Positions 1-11,315 of a DNA stretch of 64,000 nucleotides are shown here, piece after piece. Below the pieces are notes generated by a model that saw only the letters and a program-made list of their open reading frames with translations, was not told the DNA's origin and ran no database searches. The stretch is from Phoronis australis (taxonomy: Eukaryota > Phoronida > Phoronidae). The DNA is taken from positions 491,518 to 555,517 of the forward strand of contig NMRA01000284.1 of assembly GCA_002633005.1 (NCBI GenBank). The letters are read 5' to 3'. The translations under genes and the position numbers were made by a program. Within the stretch, counting starts at the first letter, position 1. The number at the start of each line of letters is the position of its first letter.

Positions 1-2805
1 ACAACAATTTCATGTTTCTGTGGCATGTTTTTGAAAAAAATTGAAACTCCTGAAACGGAACAAAAAAGTGCATAATCAGAATGCATTTTTTGTCCCACAC
101 CATAACCAGTTGAACAGCCATGCAGGAAGCTGTGCACTGAAGCACCTGGAAGACACAAAAATCCAGCAGCTCGATTAGAGGTGGCGCCACGTCATCCCAT
201 TCCACCATGTCGACCGCGTATCCGACGTGCCAACTGAATGTCCTTGACCATTAAGGTCACGCGTTTGGCGTGCAACGTACACAGATAAGCGTCCTCGAAT
301 AAATGTGTAAGAAAAGACTCAGCAGCCTGAAATGAAAGTAACAGGATTACTCAGTAGGGGTCGCATGCGTCTGAAACAAAAGTATGTATAGCAGTGTCAT
401 TACTTTGATGTCTTGTCAGGGCTCCTGATTCAGTAGTTGAAAAGTGTTTTAACCATGTCTTACATCAAAAATGAACTTTTGATTTATGACGAGCAGTTAG
501 AAAATTGGTTCCAACTTGTTCCTGAAATATTCACTGCTACTCGATCACTGCATATCACTCTGCTTGGCAGGCTAAGCACGAAAATAGAATTAGAGTGTCA
601 ACTCTCCTAGATTTGGTCTCACAGAGTCATCCTTACCAGTACCAACAAGAAATCGAACCCATCATCAACAGTGACATCTAAACATTGCTTGTGACTAAAC
701 TTGAAATAAAATGTTATCCTTGTAAGAATCGAGAGACATATTTTCAGAGAGGCCTAATTCGATTTTTATTCTTTAGCCAGCTACACAGGGCGAAATGCAG
801 CTTTATAGAGGAAGGAAACAATGTTTGGTGTTTCATTCACTGGAGATTTTTTTCCGTCCCTTGACATGTAGATAACATCCAGGCTACTATAGGAAGTGAC
901 GAAAAAGGCCTGCATCTTGGTTCAGCACTCATGTTTATTCGACAAACAGGAATGGCCCATAAGTTCCCCAAATCTACTGCGTATTTGTGGACTTGTGAAA
1001 ATGGCAGTTACCTTTAATGCTGTTTGATTTTCATTACTAAGTCAGTTTCGGTTTTGATACAAATCGAGAGTGAAATGATAGACAAGCATTACATCAGCGA
1101 GTGAAGAAAAACACAAATACGCAAAAAAATTTGGGATCTTAGTCGAGACCTTATTCGGGACAGTTTTAAACAACCGGGCACAGGGATTTAGAAAAGGAAA
1201 CGTCAAAAATAGTTGCTTTCCCCATAAGTCTGTGAGACCAGAATAGTGAGCTTTGCCAACCATTGGATTGCTTTGCAGCAAGTTCAACAACTTCATACAA
1301 TTGCTAAATTGACGAGAGCATTACCATTGCGACTTGAATTGGCCTGCCCGGAACTATTAAGAATATATTTGATGGTGTAATGTATGAGATCATGATGGTA
1401 AAAAAATATCTGTATCACATTTAATTTTGCTACCATAACTATCCAAACTCTGGCATCAGCAACTAAAGTATTTGGTTTCGCTTGAAACTTTTAATTATAA
1501 TCCGATGCTCTAAATTCTGTCCATTTTCTATTACAGCAAACAATGAGTGACCTTAACGCCCCTTACCTCCCCTAGCAGGTACTAACCTCCTGTAGCGCCA
1601 TGATGGCCAACGACTGCCAGTTAAGTTGATTTAGTCTACAGAACTGCATGGCTATGTCTCTAACCTACAGCGAACAAAACAACGTCACATAAAAGTTAAA
1701 GCTCCGGGATTTTCTTTACACACTGATATTAGGATCATTAGGATATGGATTATCAACTGTGACTAAATGGACATTGAAATAATATAAACTAACTGAACAG
1801 CATCGGCAGACGAAACTTGCCCATGACTACACGAGTGTTTTACACTATAGAAAGTTCAAACTCGACAGGAAGTACAAAACTCATGCGTCTGCTTGAAAGT
1901 CCATGTCGACACTGAAGGGAAATTATGAGTTAAGCCTAGGTATACATGCACTGAACTGCTGACAAAAGTACAAAATGTCTTAATTTGTTTCAGAAATAAC
2001 TAATCGCCCAAAAGTTAAAGGTTTTTCAAAGTTGACACAAGTAAGCCAACCTTGTGTCAATAGAGGGAATTGTTGCATCAAAGCAGGTGATTGGGACGTC
2101 TCCTGGAATTTACGGTACATACCACACGGGCAAACGGTAGTTTCCTGATTAAAAGATCGGTGGACATTTGATATTTCCTAATCTCCTGCAGAGCTCTGAC
2201 ACCAGGCCTAAACTTTCTCTTTCCTGCAAACAGACACAATTCATATACTGGTACACATGTACTTCACAGACTATGATTCTAATTCTTAACATCTTAAAAC
2301 ATTTACAGTAAGAAAATCCGAAGAATGTCACGAGTAGAGTGCTCGTTATTTTGGCTTCAGATGTGAACAAGGTCAGGATTTGTCTCTGTGAAAGAAGAAC
2401 GGTACCCTTGAAAAATCGTTGTAGCATACTACGACAGACTGAGGTCTAATTTAGTCCTGGTAAGTGCCAATTTCAACAACTGTTTTCAATACACTGTAGA
2501 AGAGGCTAACAATACGATGTCCTCACCAACCACTCACGACGACCGTAAATTCTCTTAGACACAAAATTGATTAGGTTTCATTCCGTAGACACAAAAAGCT
2601 TGCGAAAAACCAATTTACGCAGCACTTTTGGATACCTATCGCCACACATGATGAAGGGAAGCATGCAATCACACTAGCTTCCTTGGCCATGGCCAGTTTT
2701 CACATTTGAAAGTGTACCTCATTATTGCTGAGTCAATTCAGCGAAGCAAATTACAGCTGTGTGCTAAACCAAGCAGTGGGTGCTTAGCTGAATAGGGCCT
2801 GTTAA
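1..2805. other. Gene-less stretch, nothing identified
   Basis: I read both strands and saw no recognisable protein domain, RNA gene or TIR element. Open frames here (for example minus 1042-1296 and minus 2149-2427) have no recognisable motif, no convincing splice signals and a composition expected by chance. Confidence 0.5.
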
Positions 2806-2964
2806 GTACAGGGGGAATGGTCAGCCGGACAAGCAGAGGTACAGGGGGAATGGTNACAAGCAGCAGTACAGGGGGAATGGTCAGCCGGACAAGCAGCGGT
2901 ACAGGGAGAATGGTCAGCCGGACAAGCAGCGGTACAGGGGGAATGGTCAGCCGGACAAGCAGCG
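2806..2964. repeat. 33-bp minisatellite, about five units, with a one-base gap
   Basis: The unit begins GTACAGGGGGAATGGTCAGC and ends CGGACAAGCAGCG, and is repeated head to tail about five times with very few substitutions. A single N at 2855 replaces about half of the second unit, so the true copy number is unknown. Because 33 is divisible by three, two minus-strand frames stay open and would give 11-residue repeats (for example CTAACPADHSP). That is a by-product of the repeat and not evidence for a gene. Confidence 0.95.
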
Positions 2965-4420
2965 AACAATAATAAAGGGTGCACATTTACAAAACGTTTT
3001 GGGTATTCACGCACATCCGACACGTTAGGGTTTTCAGTTGAGGAGAATTGTGTTGACTCATTTTTTCCATACATGGCACGTTTCAATGCCAATGAAGCAA
3101 ATGTTAGGGGTCACGTGACAATTTGTGACTGACCCATTGGTATGTCATGTGCATATTCAGTGCCTAGGGAGCAGAATTCCACACTAAGTCAAGTATTTAT
3201 CAGAGGCTTTCATTTTGTGCAAAACAAGATATTGAATACATAAACAACATTTGACAAGATTTTTGCTCGTGAAATTTGTCCTACAGGATCCTCGTGCATC
3301 AATACGTCAATCAACCTATGTCTAACGGAAGTTTTTTGACAGAACTTTTTCAATCATTCCTAGAAATGAAATTTGTTTGCACTTTGGTTTCTCTACGTAA
3401 CTTTGTATATATTGGCTTTTTATTGGTAATAGTTGTATCCAAGTCCTGATTAGAGAACCAGTTACTCCCACTGAATAACGCCCATTATTCAGTGGTAGAA
3501 ATTGGCCCGCGATTGTAAAGTTGCTTGCTTTTTTACCCACATCGGCGCAAAGCTGTATAATTAGTATACAGCTTTGTACCAAGGCTAAGTTGCAGGTAGC
3601 TAACTAGGCAAAACCACAGGCGTCCTCAGCTTCTTTTCGTCCCCAATACACTATATGATACTACAAGGTATGACACTCCAGACTAGAAATTCCACAGGTG
3701 CTTCACTTCAGCTGTCCATAGCAAACATAAAACTCAATAAATTTTCACAAAACAGGTTCAACAAACCATGAGAAACTGTTCTTTCTCCCAATACAATTTA
3801 CGGTGTCTTGTTCCACCGAGTTTGTAAGAAATTCGTGGTTAAAGCACAAAAATCTTCCCAAAAAGCCTGTGTGAAGCAACTCCTGTGTCCCATGCAAGTC
3901 GGTTCAAGGTCAAGGACGTTAGGGAATTATCCGATGAGTTACGGATGAACGGCAATTGCTGATTTGTCATGGAAGTTTATATGAAATGGTCTGGCTAAGT
4001 GTGGAGTTATCGAAGTCGTGATATTCCGTGACAAATCGGCAATTTCGGTGGAACACAATGAAAAGTATGTCGCCGTTTTGAAAACAGTACGCCCATGTCA
4101 CGTGCACCCGCCATTTCCAAAATTTTTGCGACATCTCTCGGGAGATGATGATAGCTTGGCAGCAGCAAAATTTCATCTGAAATTCGGTTTTTCGGTACCA
4201 AAATTTTAAAAACTTATAATGAAAAGAAGCCAGTTTTGATAATTTGTTGTGAGGTGTACACAACCTTGTGAAAGAAGAACAGTTGATTGAAGAATTGGCA
4301 AAAAAGAAACTGGCCAATAGGCGACGCAATATTTCATGGCACCGAAAGCCGTCGCTAAAGATCGCTCCACAACTTTAGCAACAGAATAACGGTAGAACAC
4401 TAGTTTTTCCAACACCGTTA
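2965..4420. other. Unassigned sequence with one repeat segment
   Basis: No gene is supported. The segment 3527-3560 (TTTTTTACCCACATCGGCGC onward) recurs as a diverged direct copy at about 5247-5285, just beyond the foldback element that follows. The 120-codon minus frame at 3967-4329 has no recognisable domain. Confidence 0.4.
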
Positions 4421-5181
4421 AATAATTTGGTAATTGTTTACAATATGACGACATTGACTTACACACATGGTTTCGGCATCGTTCAATTCCTTGCAACGTT
4501 ATCTTTCAAAAATACATAGAAATTTTTCCTACCCCGTTCCCTAAAGTTTTTTATTGTGAAATTTCTGGTCGCACTATTTCCCGGTATGCTGAATGGAAGG
4601 AGCCACCTGGCGGTCAAAAACTGAACTAATCAACAGACTTCTGCAGATCGTCGCTTTTCATAAGGTCGAATTGACCAGGACCCGTCTATCCCCTGCCCGA
4701 ATTATGTTCCCAAGGGTTAGAATGCGATCCAGTGGTGACCCTTGTACGCATGTAGCTACTGGCAAGAATCCGCAAAAAAGCGGAGGTTGTTTTTGAGGTC
4801 GACATCGTTGAAAAGGGTATCACGTCAAACAATTTTGTGGAAAAATGGTTTGAATGGTCACAATTACAAAAACATTAGAAAAGGTGAAATGCTGCTACTT
4901 GTTCCTCCATATTATGTCAGGAAAACTTTAGCGGGAATCTCGCGGGCGATGATACTGTTTCATTCATTAACAATGGGTGTCGCTGTAATCTTGAGTTGAG
5001 CTAACATGGTGGTGTTAACCAGAAAATAGTGCGAACCTAAATTAAGCGATAAAATACGGAGAAAATGAGGTAGGGGATACATTCATATATTTTGGAAAGA
5101 TAACGTTGCAACGTACATATCGAATGATACCAAAATCATGTGTGTAGGTCAATGTCGTCAATATTTAAAACAATTACCAAT
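4421..5181. repeat. Long foldback (inverted repeat) element
   Basis: The arm at about 4421-4582 is the reverse complement of about 5022-5181, at roughly 80-85 percent identity by eye over about 160 bp. Shared blocks include TTGGTAATTGTTT, GACGACATTGAC, TACACACATG, TTGCAACGTTATCTTTC and CGCACTATTT. About 440 bp of unrelated sequence separates the arms. This could be a foldback or long-TIR DNA transposon, or two copies of one short element inserted head to head. I saw no clear target duplication and no transposase inside. The short open frames in the spacer (4593-4796 and 4742-4999, plus strand) are not recognisable. Confidence 0.75.
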
Positions 5182-5454
5182 AATTCAATTCACTCAAGGA
5201 AGAATGCAGTTTTTAATGACAATTATTTTGTGTCACATTTCATCTTGCCACTTTTTTACCCATATCGGTGCAAAGGTATTTGTATATTTAGATTTTAGTA
5301 CACAAGTCACAGGACGCCTGTGCCTGCGACTGCTTGTATGTGGAAGCGATGCGCGTTGTAGTATTGCTGCAGCAGTTTATTAAAAATTAGTAGCTGTGAC
5401 CAATGAATCAACCTACGAGAAAAAGGACTGGCGATTAACGGCATGATTACGTAC

Positions 5455-5620
5455 CCCGCCTTAACTCCTCGGTAGGCTTGGGTTGTTTGCCTCCCGCCAC
5501 TCTGTATCGATTTGGAGACTTTTTGGAAGAGGAGGTTGACGATTTGCTCGGCGACTTTCCATCATATCGCGATGGGGTCTTGCCTTTCCGCCGATCCGCA
5601 TGGCTCACAGGCTTAACCAT
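5455..5620 (-). CDS. Possible first coding exon of a gene for a basic, Ser/Lys-rich protein
   Basis: Reading leftward from an ATG at 5620-5618 (context AAATCATGG), 55 codons are open. The product begins MVKPVSHADRRKGKTPSRYD, has a Ser/Lys block (SPSKSSTSSSKKSPNRYR), and ends near KPTEELRRG. There it meets GG|GTACGT, a fair splice donor, with the exon ending at 5455 in phase 1; without splicing the frame stops two codons later. A CCAAT box on the same strand lies about 140 bp upstream. The composition suggests a disordered, basic nuclear-protein tail. The SPNRYR stretch faintly recalls the HRYR of histone H3 tails, but no histone-fold exon was found downstream in the window. The opposite strand is also open here (5478-5693), which lowers confidence. 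Confidence 0.35.
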
Positions 5621-5758
5621 GATTTATCACAGCATTTCTTCAGGGTCAAACTTCACACCAGACGCCAGTATTCGAACAAAATTTCAATTTTGATGACGAC
5701 GGAAACAGATGAAACTCCCGCAAAACCGACGCCGAACATCTATGAGATCTCGCATTTG

Positions 5759-5763
5759 ATTGG
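5759..5763 (-). promoter_or_regulatory. CCAAT box upstream of the 5.5-kb minus-strand exon
   Basis: The plus strand reads TTTGATTGGCTAGC, so CCAAT lies on the minus strand about 140 bp 5' of the candidate ATG at 5620. This is a typical core-promoter distance for NF-Y sites. No TATA box is obvious between it and the ATG. Confidence 0.35.
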
Positions 5764-5861
5764 CTAGCTACACACGTTGCCGGGCGTGCGTTCAGTAGAC
5801 GCTAGGACCTACGCTAGGACTAGCTAAAACCTAGTCAAAGTCACGTGTTTCTATTTAAAAT

Positions 5862-5929
5862 ACATGGCAATATCTCACGCAATCTCGCGAAGTCTTGCTT
5901 TTTAGCGAGGTCCTGGCGTTATTGAACGG
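5862..5929 (+). repeat. Dispersed repeat, copy 1 (partner at 47729-47800)
   Basis: The stretch running through AATATCTCACGCAATCTCGC, AGTCTTGC, TTTAGCGAGGTC and GTTATTGAAC is matched in the same orientation 42 kb away. Identity is about 75-80 percent by eye. No termini are defined; it is probably a fragment of an older interspersed element. Confidence 0.65.
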
Positions 5930-6230
5930 GAGGCTGGTTCCAAGGACAGGGAACCACCTGATGCTGGCGCTCCCAGTGGAGGGCACAAGAACTCGTAAAT
6001 CGAGTTAACTGATTTAGCCCATTAGGCATTACGGACGTTACTTAATTAAAGAGCGTCAGACGAGTCACAGATAGCAAAGCGTTCAAGCAATTTTAAACCT
6101 CAGTCGTTCGTATTGCAAACGGTACTGCATGCGTTCACCCCATAGACCGGCTCGAATTTTTCAGTATCATATACCTTCATTTAAAAAACAAACGGGTACT
6201 CATGAAAAAAGGATTACGTTCAGACTTCTG

Positions 6231-7043
6231 CAGTGGCGGATCTAGGATATCACAACGGGGGGCAACATTTTGTCCGGCTGTAAGCATTTGCGCAAACCAC
6301 GATTGTAGATGCGTTTAGCAAAGAATGGGGATTTTTCATTTTTTTCCTCTAAAAATCAAGCATTTTCCTTGATTCCTGAAGTATTATACAAGTAAAAAGC
6401 ATAAAAAAAAGAAAAAAAAACAACAACAAAAACACGCAGTACGTGTCAGACAGGAAAAACTGCGTGTTCCACAAACTCGAACTCACGACCTAGCGGATAG
6501 AACGCGCGTGCTTTACCACTACACCACCACGATTTAACAGCTAATATTATTCTAAGAAACCTACTTGTTTACGGTCCACAGCGTTTGCGCGCGAAACCTA
6601 CTTCTTTTTGTAAAGCGTATTACACGTTTTATATTTTGTGCAATCGGTTCTTAACAAATTTGTTGTATTTAAAATAGACTTCAAATGCCCAAAAGACCAA
6701 ATCCGTTTTTCGTGTTGGCAATAGTGACGGGATTGCTTTGGAAATCGTCTTCACGGTTAAGGTTTGACAAAGAGAGAATTATGAGTTTCTGAGTGATTCA
6801 CTAAGGCTTCGATTAAAATTCACATCTTACCAGCAGCTTCTGTTTTTTCATCGTCACTCAGGTTCCATTTTCTTTAAAAAATGAAGTAAATTTTCTGCAT
6901 TGCACAGTGGAGCAGACGACGGAAACGGAGTCGTAGTGCGCAGCGCCACTGCCGGTCGCCTGGGATATCGCGGCAGAGCCTATACTTAGTCATAGTTCCG
7001 TTACGAATGCGCCGTGTTCCGAATTTGACACTTGAAATTGGAA
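6231..7043 (+). mobile_element. hAT-like non-autonomous transposon, copy 1 (one end lost)
   Basis: The left end is a TIR-like CAGTGGCGGATCTAGG followed by a G-run. The next ~810 bp are the reverse complement of the element at 34833-35628, including the subterminal TTGTCCGGCTGTAAGCATTT, a tRNA-like segment, and blocks near AGAGAATTATGAGTTTCTGA. Similarity stops at about 7043, after GACACTTGAAATTGG, so the far TIR is missing or replaced. No transposase is encoded. This type of end (CAGTGGCGGAT) is typical of hAT-family termini. Confidence 0.8.
6468..6534 (-). other. tRNA-like segment inside the hAT-like element, copy 1
   Basis: On the minus strand, TGGTGTAGTGG fits the RNA polymerase III A box. 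About 35 nt later GAGTTCGAGTT approximates the B box (GGTTCGANTCC). The spacing is that of a tRNA, and the order resembles tRNA-Gly or tRNA-Asp bodies with a CTA-like anticodon position. No good acceptor stem closes it, so it is a tRNA relic or SINE head and not a working tRNA gene. The same segment is in the second copy of the element. Confidence 0.5.
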
Positions 7044-8083
7044 TCCTGGCAGTAGGAGGTGGGAATGATGCCGGGGGGAAACCTAGGAGGTGGGCATGCT
7101 GCGCACAATGCTGCTAAGACACATGAGCCCGTGATCAATTACACACTTCGTATTAGAAATTTGTAGGCTATAGACCTAAGCTGTGCTCTAGGCAGGGTAA
7201 CTGATTTTTACTGTGATAAACGTATCGGGCATTACGCGATAGATCCGACGCAATTCCGTACATGTGCAAAAATGTCCAAAATAAAAATCACAGATACGAG
7301 GTGGCGTTTACATGATTTGTTTCCATGAAGTAAAAATCATGTCGATAATGACCTCTAATTCTCAAAGTAAAAAATTCAATTCCTTCTGGTAAAAACCCTA
7401 TTCACCCCTACGCACTTCTCGCACCTCTACGCACCTCTATTTTCATGAAATTTGGCAAATAGTTCTGTTTTGCAGAGATGATGCCACCTTCTCAATGCAG
7501 ATGGGTTTGACTTGACATGCGGCATCTATAAACGGACGTACGTAAAATACTCATAGAAGCACACCGTTTGCGGGGCTATCGTGGGCGCATTTCAACGCTC
7601 CACATTGATGTTGTTGACATCTGTGCTTATATCTACTTAACCTCTTGCAAGTTCACAATTTGGCACGTGTAATTCTATTTTAAACTTGGCAACACTTGGA
7701 CTACTCCTCTGCTGTGCCTCCGAATGGAAATTTTTTTTTTTTCAAAAAGTGAGTTTCGCCTTTTTGTCATGATCTTTACAATCCTTTGCGGATCATTCAT
7801 TTAATTTTGCCGAACGGTGTTCTTAGAGAGGAGACGACTCCTTACTTTGGACAGGTTCAATGTATTCTGTGCCATTTATAGGCCATTTTACGATATTAAA
7901 ATCACTACTGGATTGCTGTAGTGGGTGCTTTCAACACCGTGTAGCTCATGTTTACGGGGAACAGGTTCAGTAAAACCACAGGTTTAAAGTATCGGTTCCA
8001 AGGCACCCAACAATGTCGAGCTGGGTTATAACCCAACAAAGAAACCATTGAAGTGCTTCATTGGAACTTTGATCCTCACATGA
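7044..8083. other. Unassigned stretch between transposons
   Basis: No gene or complete element seen. It contains one copy of a 50-bp dispersed motif at 7565-7615 and an A/T-rich run near 7730. Confidence 0.45.
7565..7615 (+). repeat. 50-bp dispersed motif, copy 1
   Basis: It contains GTGGGCGCATTTCAACGCTC, preceded by TTTGCGGGGCTATC and followed by CACATTGATGTTGTT. The two other copies (18573-18623, 26736-26785) match closely up to a shared GTT and then diverge, as expected of one end of a mobile element. In this copy the small CAACGC/GCGTTG hairpin seen in the others is damaged. Confidence 0.7.
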
Positions 8084-8660
8084 CAGTGGCGGATCTACGT
8101 TTTCAGTAAGGGGGGGGGGGTTAGGATCCAGCAAAGGTCGAATCCGAGACGCGTGGCACCGAGCGGGGGTGGGGGGGTAAACCCCCCTCCCGTGTAAGAC
8201 AACTTCTTCTTTTTGTTTCGTGAAACCATATTTGTGCACATCTGAGTATGAGTCACAATACCAGCAAAAATTTTTGTTGGAACATCTGCTTACACACACC
8301 CTTTTAGCATACGAAAAAGTGTGGTGTGTATACAGGGGCTTAGACAACTACCAAATATTCAAGAGCATAAGGAGCACCGACGGGGCGAAACAACTTGAAT
8401 GTCAGATGATCGCAACAGCCTCAAGCTGGTTAAGAACGAAGACCTGTACTGTTAGTCCTGAAATAAACATGTGTTCTGTCTCGTTAGGAGAAAAACTGGC
8501 AAACGATGGTGCTCTCAGCTCATAGTCTATTATTAAAAGCGACAATAAATAATTAAGTATCACTTTATTAAGCTGAATCACGTTGACAACAATTGAAAAA
8601 CGTCAAATTTATCATGAAACAAATCATCTGAAAACAGTTTCACGAAACCAAAACATTCTT

Positions 8661-8965
8661 TACACCGTGGTGAAAAGATATACAGAACCAGTTCGCAGAG
8701 GGACCAGATGTACACTGAGAGTACACAAAAACTCTGGCCTGCCGTGGTCCGTCACGAGACCAAAAGTACACCTGTGCTTATTAAAATAGTCGATCTGTCG
8801 CGGGACCAAACAGTACTGGCTGAGATAAATAGTTTTACAAAGCACGCTTTGGTAAAAAACATCACAAGATTAGTTCGCCGAGGGACCAGATAGTACACTG
8901 AAACTCAATAGCTACACAAATAAAGCTGGCCTGGTCCGTCGCGAGGCCTAAAGCGTACTTTGCAA
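8661..8965. repeat. Tandem duplication, period about 183 bp
   Basis: CAGTTCGCAGAGGGACCAGAT at 8689 is repeated as TAGTTCGCCGAGGGACCAGAT at 8872. The downstream block GTGGTCCGTCACGAGACC likewise recurs as CTGGTCCGTCGCGAGGCC. Two diverged copies, no coding content. Confidence 0.75.
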
Positions 8966-9044
8966 AAAAAAAATTGAATTGAAAACTTCTCTCTAGACAC
9001 TTTTTAATCCCCAGTGGTTGCTCATACGTGTTGTTTGCACATCT

Positions 9045-9196
9045 GGGCCCAGTTGCATAAAAGTTATACGCCGTATAGCAACAATGACGTCGCATTATCA
9101 CGCGTCACGTTGTTATTGTTGAACAATGCACCTGACGTCATGCAACAATCAAACTTATCCAGCGGATAACTTTTGAAGCTTTATGCAACTCAGCCC
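9045..9196. mobile_element. Short MITE with GGGCC-AGTTGCATAAA-type ends
   Basis: The left end GGGCCCAGTTGCATAAAAGT is mirrored on the right: the reverse complement of 9196 backward reads GGGCTGAGTTGCATAAAGCT. The inner arms both contain AAAAGTTAT. Total length is about 152 bp, too short to code. It lies nested within the proposed hAT relic. Confidence 0.8.
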
Positions 9197-9480
9197 TGGT
9201 GGTCAACTGTTGCGAGAGGTTGTCTAGAAGGGTTTTTGCACCGTTCTGTAGTACTCACTCGAAGAAACAAGTATTGAGTACAGATTTAACTACTCACTAC
9301 GTGAAATAGATTTTGGATATGAAGCAGATAGACTCAAGTGAAAATACAAACCAGAATCAGTTTCTGTGCGCTCGTAGACCCTCTGCTGTACTGGGTAAAT
9401 TTGGCATGTCCAAAAATAGTTTCTATTTCGTTTTCATTGTACACAAGCATAAAAAACGACATTATTACAAACTTGTACAA

Positions 9481-9810
9481 TTATAACTTATTACTGGGTG
9501 TTTCTCCAGGAACGTTGGTCCTATCTTTCTGTTGTCTAGACTGTCGAGGAATCTGTACATCGGATCCAATGGGTTGCTCCTCTTGGAACCATTCTACCCA
9601 GACATCTTCGACATTTGTTCCCAACACTTGCACTTCGTCAACTGCTGTGTCAATGAGCTTGTTTGCCTCTACAAAGTCAGCATCTCGTTTCGCAGCTCAG
9701 TTGGCACTAAGCCCCCTGAGGTTACCAAGTCCATTCAAAAGACTTACAGCATGCGCAACTAAATTTGGTCCGTTCATCATGGACTACTTCAAACCTTGAC
9801 GATGTATCCC
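9481..9810 (-). pseudogene. hAT transposase fragment (P52rIPK/THAP0-like C-terminal region), broken
   Basis: One minus-strand frame reads a short block NGLGNLRGLSAN, an in-frame stop, then AAKRDADFVEANKLIDTAVD, EDVWVEWFQEE and RQSRQQKDRTNVPGETP, and stops at 9481-9483. This pattern (alternating helix with VEA/LID, a VDxxxxxWF segment, then Pro/Arg-rich RQxxRxNVP) is what I know from the region before the C-terminal dimerisation domain of hAT transposases related to the 52-kDa PKR-inhibitor-repressor proteins. The dimerisation domain itself and the catalytic DDE core are missing. An adjoining frame further upstream (9810-9920) is open but unrecognised. The gene is dead. Confidence 0.7.
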
Positions 9811-10908
9811 AGGACCCATTTGCATCTCTTGCAATTTTCGAAATAAACGTCCCAATGTCTGAACGCTTGAAACCCGAAGTACTAACTTCAAATAAATGCC
9901 GATGGGCATGGGCGTTTCGTCGGGTGGGCCTTTCTGCGGAAATTCCCAGTATAGAAAACGGCAGTGGTGCTTATTGCAGGTAGAAAGACGGTAGGTGTTA
10001 AGATCGGCACTAGGGCTCCTCAGGAGGCCTATTGAACATCGCACGAGTCCCGCAAGACTTTGTTGTGAAAATACAGCCTCCCCGCAATTTTTGGTACTGT
10101 ACACTCACGGTTCGCGAATGGGGTCACTTTGTCAATGTGAGTGCCCCCTTGGTCATTCCTTGTATAAACCTAACTTGTTACAGTGCATCTTCAAACATAC
10201 TCGTGGCCAGACCACGGCGCCTGCCACAATAGCAATACTTCGGAAAACGAGTTCTTTTTCAAAAGTATTACATGTACATGTACACTGTGTGATATTGCGC
10301 AAGACAACTTTACTATACACCAGTCAAATTCGAGTTACAAACGTGTGGGGTGTAATAGGATGACACGGCATGACAGATGAGGTAAAAACGTTGCACGTCA
10401 ATTCGCCTGAATATCAGGGTTGCGGCACCACAGTATTTCCCCTAATCAAATCAAAACATATCTTAGAGTAAAGAAATTACTCGTTACCTAAAGAAATCAG
10501 CTATAGAGCTGCTCTTTCAGTGATGGATCCATCTAAAATTCTTGGCTACTACAGAAGTGTCGACGGAATCGCGCGTACAATTGATCTCCAGGGTTTTGCC
10601 GATGAGCCACGAAGACTCGAAATGCGTTGATTTTCATAACAGCAAATGCAAAAAAATATTTTCAGAGTGAACCCCCCCTCTTTTTTTCCAAGTTGGTTTA
10701 CTTGGGGTTACACACGCTGGCGGTGCCGTTTTTGTTTTGCTGGAGACGTTTTTGTTCTTCAAATTTTTAATTTTTGGGTCCTGTTCCGAGGGGGGGTTTA
10801 AACCCCCTGAACCTCCCCGTAGATCCGCCACTGCATGGGTTTCAATGATAGCACACAGCTGTAGAGAGAATGAAAGCATATATTCTTGGAGGCTTTGTCA
10901 TAAATAAA

Positions 10909-11228
10909 ATGAGTAGAAAAAGGTCGGAAAACTTTTCTCCCGAGGAAAAAGTTTTCCTCACAGAACAGACAAAACTGATTACAGAGAGCAAGAAAAGTGA
11001 CGCCAAAACAAGTCAACGGAAGCAACAGGCTTCAGTGGAGGGACATTGGGTCTACACTGGCTGCACAATTCCCGCAATCAGAAAAACGCAACCATAAACA
11101 GTTTAAGGACTTTTGGAAACGCTCAAAAATGAAGTTCAAAAAAGACTCTACGGTGTAGCAGCAGCAGCGGCAGCGGCAGCGGCAGCGGCAGCGGCAGCGG
11201 CAGCAGCAGCAGCAGCAGCGGCAGCAGG

Positions 11229-11259
<31 letters not shown>

Positions 11260-11271
11260 GCAGCGGCAGCA

Positions 11272-11315
<44 letters not shown>

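Larger units (their letters stand above)
8084..10833. mobile_element. Probable relic of a ~2.75-kb hAT transposon
   Basis: The left end at 8084 reads CAGTGGCGGATCTACG, and the reverse complement of the right end at 10833 reads the same 16 bases. Both are followed inward by G-rich runs. Between them lie minus-strand hAT transposase remains (9481-9810) and a nested MITE (9045-9196). The flanking octamers (TCACATGA left, CATGGGTT right) do not match, so the ends might belong to two different insertions. hAT ends with internal transposase in a plausible size make a single decayed element the simpler reading. Confidence 0.5.

Noticed and set aside
5455-5620. Calling the 5.5-kb exon the N-terminus of a centromeric histone H3
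   Set aside because: Only a weak RYR resemblance; I found no histone-fold exon downstream within the window.
6468-6534. Functional tRNA gene
   Set aside because: The A and B boxes are only approximate and no acceptor stem closes; the segment moves with a transposon.
7967-8347. 126-codon minus frame over the left end of the hAT relic
   Set aside because: Most of it is translation of the G-rich subterminal sequence (Pro-rich on this strand); not a gene.
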